This document shows, piece by piece, positions 53,467 through 62,400 of a stretch of 64,000 bases of DNA. The stretch covers positions 1 through 64,000 of the forward strand of contig JAYWAC010000199.1 of NCBI GenBank assembly GCA_043782755.1, written 5' to 3'. Under the pieces are notes generated by a model. That model did not search any database. It was not told where the DNA came from and worked only from the letters and a program-made list of their open reading frames with translations. The position numbers and the translations under genes were made by a program. This stretch comes from JADJYF01 sp043782755 (GTDB lineage Bacteria > Pseudomonadota > Gammaproteobacteria > Ga0077536). Numbering within the stretch: the first letter of the stretch is position 1; every line of letters begins with the position of its first letter.

Positions 53467-56400
53467 TCAATACCGGCGATGCAGGGTCGGAAGGATGACG
53501 TCGCCACTCCAGATTACAGCGCCCTCGGCGTCGAGTCTGACGAGCCCAGCGAGCTGGTTGACGGCGCTCGGCGCCAGGACTTCGTTCAACAGTTCGGTGT
53601 CGGGCAGTTCCTCGAGTTCGTCGAAATCATCAGCCGGCGCCGCGTCTTTTTTGGCGGGCGGCGCAGTGGGCTTGGTCGTCGGGCGCGCGGCGGGTGCGGG
53701 ACTCTGCTCCAGAGTCTCGAAACCTTCGTCGACATCGGCGGGCGGCGGCTCGGGCGCGGCCTTGACCGGCGGCGTCGCAGGCGCCTCCTCCAGCGGCGCG
53801 AACAGGTCTTCGCTGCCCTCCTCCAGGGACGGCAGATCGGCGGCGGGCGCCGCCTTGCTGTCCTTGCCAGCCGCGGCGGCGGGCGGCTGTGCACCGGTGT
53901 CTGGCTTTTCCTCGGCCTCGATCACGTCCTGGAATTCGTCACCACCGACGTCGTTCTTTTTCTGCTTCTCGAGATAGGCGTGCAGCTGGGTCTGGTAGTC
54001 GCGATAGCTGGCGAGTTCTGCGCGGTACTGGCTGAGCAGCGCTTCGCCCTTGTCCTTTGGTGTCGCGCCACTCGCCATCGATTTCTCAATGGCGGCAATG
54101 CGCTGATCGAGACCGTCAATCAAGGTGGCCAATTGCTCCTCGGTGACACTGGGCGCACAACCCTCGGCGTCTTCGCACTGATCCAGCGACTTGGCGATAC
54201 CGTCGCCCATCACCCCGAAGAGCGTGAGGTCTTCCTCGAACAGCGAGGAATCGACGAAGGCCACGGCTTGCAGAATGGTGAGAATGGCCGCCGGGTTGGG
54301 AAAGGACGCGCGGGTGTTCTGCAACAGATTGGCCGGTGCACCAAGCGCGGTCAGCGAACCGATAAGAGCGGTGGCGGTGACGTTGGTGGTCGACGCTTGC
54401 GCGCGTGACCGAACGTTGAAGTCGATGCGGGTCTTGGTGGCGCGCGCACCCTGCGCGACCAGCACTTCGCCACCCGCCAGATTCATGATCATGTTGGTCG
54501 AGTTCTGCACTTCATTGGTCGCGGCCAGCATCACGCGCCCACCGGTGAAGGTCACGGTATTGCCGCTGGTGGGTGCACTGATATTGCCGAGCTTCACACC
54601 ACCGGGTAATCCATCATTGCCGGCCTGCACCTTGTCGCCCAGCGCCATCACGACGATGGTGCCATCACCCGGCGCGCCGGCGCCGACGGTGATGTTGTTG
54701 CCCTTGGAAAAATCCACCGTGCTGCCGATCAGCAGCAGATTGCCACCGGTCAAGAGCGATTCCGAGACCGTGATGTAGTCGGCCGGTGCGGACAACACCG
54801 TACCTTTCAGGACATCGCCACCGGGCGCCGCAGCGAATTGACCGCCGATGGCGAGCGTGCCCTTGAAGTTACCGAACTTGTCAGCGGCGATGTGACCGGG
54901 ACCATCAACCAGGTCGATGAACATATCGGTGTTGGCGGTCGGCACGATGCTGAGCGTCACGCCGACATCGGCCAAAACCTGGTCGTTGAAATCAAAGATG
55001 TTGCTGGAGGACGCCAGCTTGACCGTGTTCTTGATGGTCAAGGGGCCATTGAAATGCAGATCCTGTGCGCTGACATCGACACCCAGTATCGTGGCGCCGT
55101 TGAAATTTAGATTGCGTCCGGTGACGGCACCCTGCAGCTCGGCGTTGGCACCGAAGCGCACATCACGCGCAGTGATGTTGCCGCGCAGCAGGGTATCGCC
55201 GTCGTAGCTTTGATCGGCGCCATTGGTCACGACGTTGTCGAAAGTTGCCTTGCCGCCCGCGACGTTCGATCCGAAGGCGCCATTGACCGTCACGTTGCCG
55301 CGCACGGTGATGTCACCACTGCCGGTCGCGGTCAAGGTCAGCGGCGCGTTGTTGTTGATGTCGCCGACCACACGCAGGCCGAGATTGCCGACGTCGACAT
55401 TGCTCTGGGCGAAACTCAAGCTGCTGGCAGTGACCGTGCCAACGACAGACGCTGGCGCGCCCGGCACGCTCAACACGCCGTTGCCGCTGGTGGTCAGAGC
55501 GTCGACGCCGCTGAACGCCAATTGATCGCTGGCCGCGCCGGGCACACCGCGCAACACGCCGGCGCCATCGCTGCTCAAGATCCAGGTCGCATCGACCAGT
55601 GACTTCAATTCGTCCTTGGCGCCGGCGCCCATGTTGATAGTGTTGGTGGTACCGCTAGGCGCACCGGTCAAGGTCACGGCGTCGTTGCCGCTGCCGAGAG
55701 TCAAGGTTTCGACACCGGAGAAATCACCGGCGAAGGTGCTGCTGGTGGCGTTCATGCCCGCGTTCGTAGCACTGCTGATGCGCGCCGTGATGGCGGAGGT
55801 ATAGGCACTCACGTCGACCAGGTCATTGCCCGCACCGAGATTCAAGCTACCAGCCACGCGCGCGCCGGCGCCAAAGGTCACGGTGTCATTACCGCCATTG
55901 GTGAGGATATTGCCGGCCCAGGTCGTGCCGGCCTGCAGCGTGACCGCGTCGCCGCCGGTTTCGCTGAAGCCAGTGGTCAGGCTCAAGCCGGCGTCACCGA
56001 TGTGATTGATATTGATGGCGGAAGTAGTGGCCGCACCGCTGCTGCCGGTGATAGTCACCGTCAGCGCGTTCGCGCCGGTCACGGTGAATTGATCGGCGCC
56101 ACTGCTGCCCAGCATGAAGTTGTGGGTGCTGGCGGTGCCGGCGACGAAATCGCCGCCGTCGATACCAACGAACAACTGCGGCGTGATATTGGACGACCCT
56201 TCTTCCTTGAAGATGAAGATGTCGCGCTTGTTGCCGCCACGGATGCTGAAGTTCTCAAAGGTGGTAGTGGCGGTAGCAAAGGTATTGCCGTAACGGCCGC
56301 GACCGTTGCCGGTGATAATCCACACGGTGTCGATGTCGGCACCCTGCAATTGCGTGCCATTACCGATCACCCCATCGACGTCGAAATAAGTACCGCTGAT

Positions 56401-59400
56401 CAGCGGCAGATCGGGCGGGCTGCTGATGGTGGCATCACGCACCGTGCCGGCCTGGCCACTGCCGGAGTCGTTGTCGGTCACGGCATTGACCAACACCAGA
56501 TCCGAACCACTGTAGTCAAGCGTGTCGACACCGGTGCCGAGATTGATGCTGCCTATCAGGCGTGAAAATTCGCCAGAACTGGGGTTGGTTGGCGGTGAAG
56601 TCTCATGTGCGCCAAACAACACCGTGTCATTGCCATTCTCACCGAGAATGTTGGCGGTCAAGGTGGTATTGCTGCCGCCGTTAGCGATGATGATGAACAC
56701 ATCATTGCCCGCGCCGCCGGCCAATTGGCCGAAACTGAGTGCGCCGCCGGTCGCAGCGGTGAAGGTATCAACCGCGCTGCCACCCTGTAGATTTTCAAAG
56801 TCCGTGAAGGTGAATTCTGGCGTGCCGTCCGGCGCGCCGTTAGGCGTGTCGTCGATCGTGCCCGCGCCGCTGCCGGTCAGATCCCACGCACTCTGCTGGT
56901 TGCGGCCCACCAATTTGTCGTTGGTGGCGGCGCTACCGATGAAGGATTCAAAGCCACTGAAATTCGCGAAGGTCGAGCTGCCATCGGCGGCGCTGCCGCT
57001 CTGCAGATTGACGGTGACCGCAGTGCCGCGCGTCTGATAAGTGAAGGTATCAAGGCCAGCGCCACCATCGACATTGCCGCTCACCGATCCCGCCACGGCG
57101 ATGGTCACGCTATCGGCGCCACTGCCACCTTGCAGTTGTTCAAAGCCGGAAAAGTCGAACTCAACTGAACTCGGTGCGCCGACCGAGGTGTCATCAATGG
57201 TGCCGGCATTGGCGCCGGTCACGGTCCAGTTGCTGTCGTTATCAGTGCCGATCAGCCTGTCACCGCTGCCACTGCCGCCGACCAAGGTTTCGATGTTGGC
57301 GAAGTTGCCAATGTCGGTTGCGGTGAGATTGGCGAGATCGATCGTGACGGCGGTGGCGCGCGTCCCATAGCTGAGAGTGTCGTGACCACCGAGGCCGTCG
57401 ATGGTGCCGCTCAAACTGCCACCGGTAGCGAGATTAAAGGTGTTGGCGCCGGCATTGCCTGTCAGGTTTTCGATGCCCGACCAGGTGCCACTCAAACCAG
57501 ATGCCGTGCCACTGTTGGCGCCAGTCACGGTGTAAGTGTTGTTGCCGGCGAGCGTATCGTTGCCAGCACCACCGATGACCGTCTCGACGGCGGTGAAACT
57601 ATCGACCACCAGACCATTGCCTATGCTGCCGGCATTGAGCGCGGTGGAGATGAAATCGAGATCGACGCCAAGGCCGCTGGCATCGATGCGATCGCCACTC
57701 GACGCACCACCGACAATGGTGAAACCGCCGGGCGCGGTCGCGCTGACGATTTCATCGATGTTGAAATTCGAGGCCGTGCCGCTCTGACCAAAGCTGGCAT
57801 CGAGGCTACTGACGGTGAGCGTGTTGCTGGTGAAATTCAGATCGCGCGCGGCGACCAGCGTGAAGTTGTCGGTCGCGACGTCGGTATAGGGGCCGGCCAG
57901 GGTCAGCGCAGCGCTAGCACCGGTAGTACGAATATCGACGCTGTCGGCGCCTGCGCCGGTGTCAAGATTCTCGACTGTCAACGAGACCGCCGAGGTGACG
58001 AACACATCGCCGCCGGAAGTCGCCTCCAACGCACTGCCACCAGTCAAGGCCACTCCCAGCGCGTTGACGCGGCTCACACCAAGGGTGCTGCCAGCGTCAA
58101 GTATCAGGTTGGCACCACCACTCTTGGCCAGCACCGCACCGGCGGTGTCGCGTATCGCGCCGCTGCCGGCGGTGATGGTCTGTGCACCCGCACCATTGAA
58201 GGTGCTGGTGCCGGCGCCCTGGAAGATCACATTGCGCGCGGCACTCAAGTCGCTGTTGGTGGTGATGTTGTCGGCGATGATCAAATCGTCGCCCGCGCTC
58301 TGCACATCGATGTCGCCAGTGGCGGTGATGGCCGTGCTGCCGGCAAGGATGAGATTGCCGGCCGCGCCGGCGGTCTTGGTCAAGCCGACGGTCGACAGCG
58401 TGCCGCCCTGCGCGTCCAGAGTCTGCGCCACCGCGCCATCCAGCGTGCCGACGCCAGCGAGAGTGATATTGCCGCTGGCGGTCAAATCACCGGCCAGCTC
58501 GAAGGCGTTGTTGATCGAGAGGTTGCCGTCGTTGACCGCGACATCACCGCTGATGTGGATGAACGTCGGGCTGACCAAGGTGAGGTTGCCGTTCGACGCC
58601 TTGCTCAAGGAATCGATGGTCAAGCTGCCGCTGCCATCGGTGCCGGCACGCAAGGTTTGATTGGCGCTACCGCTGGCGGCCACCACCACAGTGATGCCGG
58701 ACAAGTCGAGATCATCGGCCGCCGCCAATGAACCCAAGCCGAGGTCGAGCGTGCCACTGCCGCCACCGAGTGAGCCGATGGTGGCGTTCTGATCGTTGAT
58801 GTCAAACGTTGCACCGACCGCGATCGTGATCGCACCGGCATTGCCGACGCCGCCGGCCGCACCGAGCTTGAGTACACCGGCATTGATCTGCGTGTCGCCG
58901 GCATAGCTGTTGTTGCCGGACAGCACCAGGGTATCGGGTCCGATCTTGCTCAGAGTATTGCCGGCGCCACCGCTGATAGTGCCGCTTATCGTGAAATCGA
59001 TATTGCCTGCCGCGCCGTCGTCGACGTTGATAGTGGCGGCCGTGGCGAGATTCACCGCGCCGCTCAAGGTGCCTGTATTGCTCGCTTTCAAAGCGCCGCT
59101 GCCACCATCGCCATTGCCGTTCAGGCTGAGATCCTCGTTGGAGGTGCCGGTGAAGGCGACTTCCAAAGTACCGCCATTGACGGTCGTGCTGCCGGTCGCG
59201 CTGCCGAGACTCGCGGTCGACGCGGCGCGCAGCGTGCCGCCCGAGATCAGTGTTACGCCGTTATAACTGCCGGTGCCGACGGTCAGCGTTTGGGTGCCGC
59301 TGCCTGACTTGCTCAGCGACAAAGTATCGCCACCGACTTCAGTGATATCACCTGCGTAGCTGCCGCCACCGCCGGAAATATCCAAGCTCGCGGTATCGGC

Positions 59401-62400
59401 GACCGCCGCCGAATTGTTGGTCACTACACTGCCCGCCACGCCATCGAGCTTGCTGACAGTCTGATCGAAACCAGCGAGGTTGAAGATCGCCCCCGATGCC
59501 GTGAGGTTGAGGCCGCTGCTGTTGGCGAGCACATCGGCGACACCCGCTTTCAGCGTGCCCTGGGCGACATTGGTCGCACCGCTATAGGTATTGGCGCCAT
59601 TGCTCAGCACCAAGGTGCCGGCACCGCTCTTGGTCAGACTGCGCGCGCCACCGCTCTCGCCGATGGCGGTGTTGATGGTCAAGGTGCCGGCGCCACCGAG
59701 GGTCGCATTGTCGATCAGCGTCACGCTCACGCTGTTCGCTAGCGAAGATGTACCGGTGGCGGTCAGCGCGCCGACGCCACCGTTACCGCTGCCGCTCAAA
59801 TTGACGCTCTCGCTACTCGCCAGCGCGAGACCGTTGAGATCGAGTGTACCGCCGTTGGCGGTGGTCTGGCCGGCGGTGGTGCCAAGACTGGCAGCGGTAC
59901 TGATGCTGAGCGTGCCGCCGCTGATGCTGGTGGCGCCGGCGTAGGTACCACTCACCACCGACAGACTTTGCGCACCGCTGCCAGACTTGGTCAGCGACAA
60001 ATCGTCGAGAGCGTTCTGCGTGATGTTGCCAGCGTAGCTACCGCCACCACCGCTGATGGTCAGCGTCGCGGCGCTGCCGCCGCCACCTGCGTCATTGGTC
60101 ACCACGCTGCCAGCCACGCCGTCGAGTTTGGTGAGAGCCTGGTTGAAGCCCGCCAAATTCAAACGCGCGCCCGACGCAACACTCACACCTGAACTGTTAT
60201 CGAGCACGTTGCCCGCGCCTGCCGCAAGCGTGCCCTGGGCGATCGTGGTGCCACCGGCATAGCTGTTGTTGCCGCTCAGTACCAGCGTACCTGCGCCGAC
60301 CTTGCTGAGATTGCCGCTACCGCCGATCACCGCGTTGATGGTCAAGGTGGCGGTCGTACCGATAGCGCCCGTGCCCGTCAAGACGATGGCATTGCCGGCC
60401 GCCACCGCGTTGCTGCCGATCAAGGCACCGGCGCCGCCCGCGCCGCTGCCGGTCAGATTGATGGTCTCACTGCTGGCCAGCGCGAGGCCGCCGAGATCGA
60501 GCGTGCCGGTGCTGGCGGTGGTCTGGCCGCTGGCGTTGCCGAGACTGGCGGCGGTGTTGATCAACAGTGTGCCGCCACTGACCGTGGTGGCGCCGTCATA
60601 GCTGCCGGTCGCGACGGCGAGAGTCTGGGTGCCCGATCCGGATTTGGTGAGCGACAAGGTGTCGCTGCCGTTCTCGGTGATGTCGCCGGAGAAACTGCCG
60701 CCGCCGCCGGTGATGGTCAAGGTCGCCACATCAGCGATGTTGCCGGCGTTATTGGTCACCACCGTGCCGGCCGCACCGTCGAGTTTGCCGAGCAGTTGGT
60801 CGAAGCCGGCCAGATTGAAGGTCGCGCCCGCGCCGTTCAGGATCAGACCCGAGGTCGCACCGAGTACATTGTTCGCGCCGGCCTGCAGGGTGCCACCATT
60901 GACGGTCGTCGCGCCGCTATAGGTGTTGCCGCTGCCCGACAGGATCTGGGTACCGGTGCCGGCCTTGGTGAAGGACAAGGTGTCGGTGACGGTCTGAGTG
61001 ATATTGCCGGCATAGTTGCCGCCATTGCCGGTGATGGTGAAGGTCGCGACGTCACCGACATTGCCGGCGTTGTTGGTGACGATGGCGCCCGCCACACCCG
61101 TCACGGCGACGATGGACTGATCGAAACCGGCGAGATTGAAGGTCGCGCCTGATGTCGTGAGATTGAGTCCCGCGCTATTGGTCAGGATGTTGGCGGCGCC
61201 GGCGGCGAGCGTGCCACCCGACACCGTCGTCACACCGGTATAGCTATTGGTGCTAGCGAGCACCTGCGTGCCGGTGCCGGACTTGGTCAAGGACAAGACG
61301 TCGTCGGCCGATTCGGTGATATCACCCGCGAACGAACCGCCGCCGGCGGCGATGGTGAGCGTGGCGGCGGCATTGCTGGTACCGACCGCATCGTCATTGG
61401 TGACGGTGCCGGTGCCCGACAGCGAAGCGATGGTCTGGTTAAAACCGTGCAGATTAAAAGTCGTACCGGCGGCGAGGGTCAGATTGGTCGAGGCCGCGAG
61501 TGCGTTGGCGAGACCGATGGCGAGTACACCCTGGCTCAAGTCCAAGCCACCAAGCGTGGTGGCAACGCCGAGCTGCAGGGTGCCGGGACCGGACTTGGTC
61601 AAGGTGCCGGCGCCCGAGATGCCGACCGTGGTAACCGCGAGCGTGCCGGCGGCCTGGGAAATATTGGCGGTGCCTGCGCTCGTCATGACCATACCGCCGG
61701 TGACGGTCGTGGTGCCTACTGTCGAGTGCAGCAAGGTCGGGTTGTTGCCGCCACTGAAGGTGATGGCGTCAGCGATGGTGGTGCCGCCGGGTGTGGCGAG
61801 TTCAAGGGTCGCGCCGGCGTTGGCGGCATTGTTGATGACGATGCCGCCACTGCTGCTGCCGAGACTGGCGGCGGTGGTGACTTTGAGCGTGCCGCCGGTG
61901 ACCGTGGTCGCGCCATCGTAGGTGCCCGTGCCGACCGACAACACCTGCGTACCGCTAGTCGATTTGGTGACAGACAAAGTATCGGTGCCGTTCTCGGTGA
62001 TGTTACCGGCATAGCTGCCGCCGCCGCCGGTAATGGTCAGGGTCGCGACGTCGCCCGTGCTGCCGACATCGTTGGTCAACACTGCGCCCGCCACGCCGTC
62101 GAGCTTCACTATCGATTGGTCGAAGCCGGCGAGATTGAAAATCGCGCCCGCATTGCTGATGTTGAGTCCCGCGCTCTGCGCGAGCAGATTTGCGACGCCG
62201 GCTTTCAACACGCCGCCGCTGATGGTGGTGACGCCCGTAAAGGTATTACCACCGCCGGACAAGATCTGCGTGCCGGTGCCGGACTTGGTCAGCGAGAAAG
62301 TATCCCCACCGACCTCCGTCAAGTTGCCGGCGAAACTGCCACCGCCGCCGGTGATATTGAGCGTCGCGCTGTCGGCCACCGCCACTGAGTTGTTGGTGAC

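Noticed and set aside
56600..57800. RTX toxin identity for the giant protein
   Set aside because: GGAGNDTLAGNN-like motifs are few and degenerate and no type I secretion genes are nearby, so I list only RTX-like motifs and not a toxin.
57382..58731. A 449-codon plus-strand open frame inside the giant gene
   Set aside because: It runs antisense to the repeat-coding frame and is a by-product of Gly/Ser/Thr/Ala codon bias. No family feature or ribosome site supports it.
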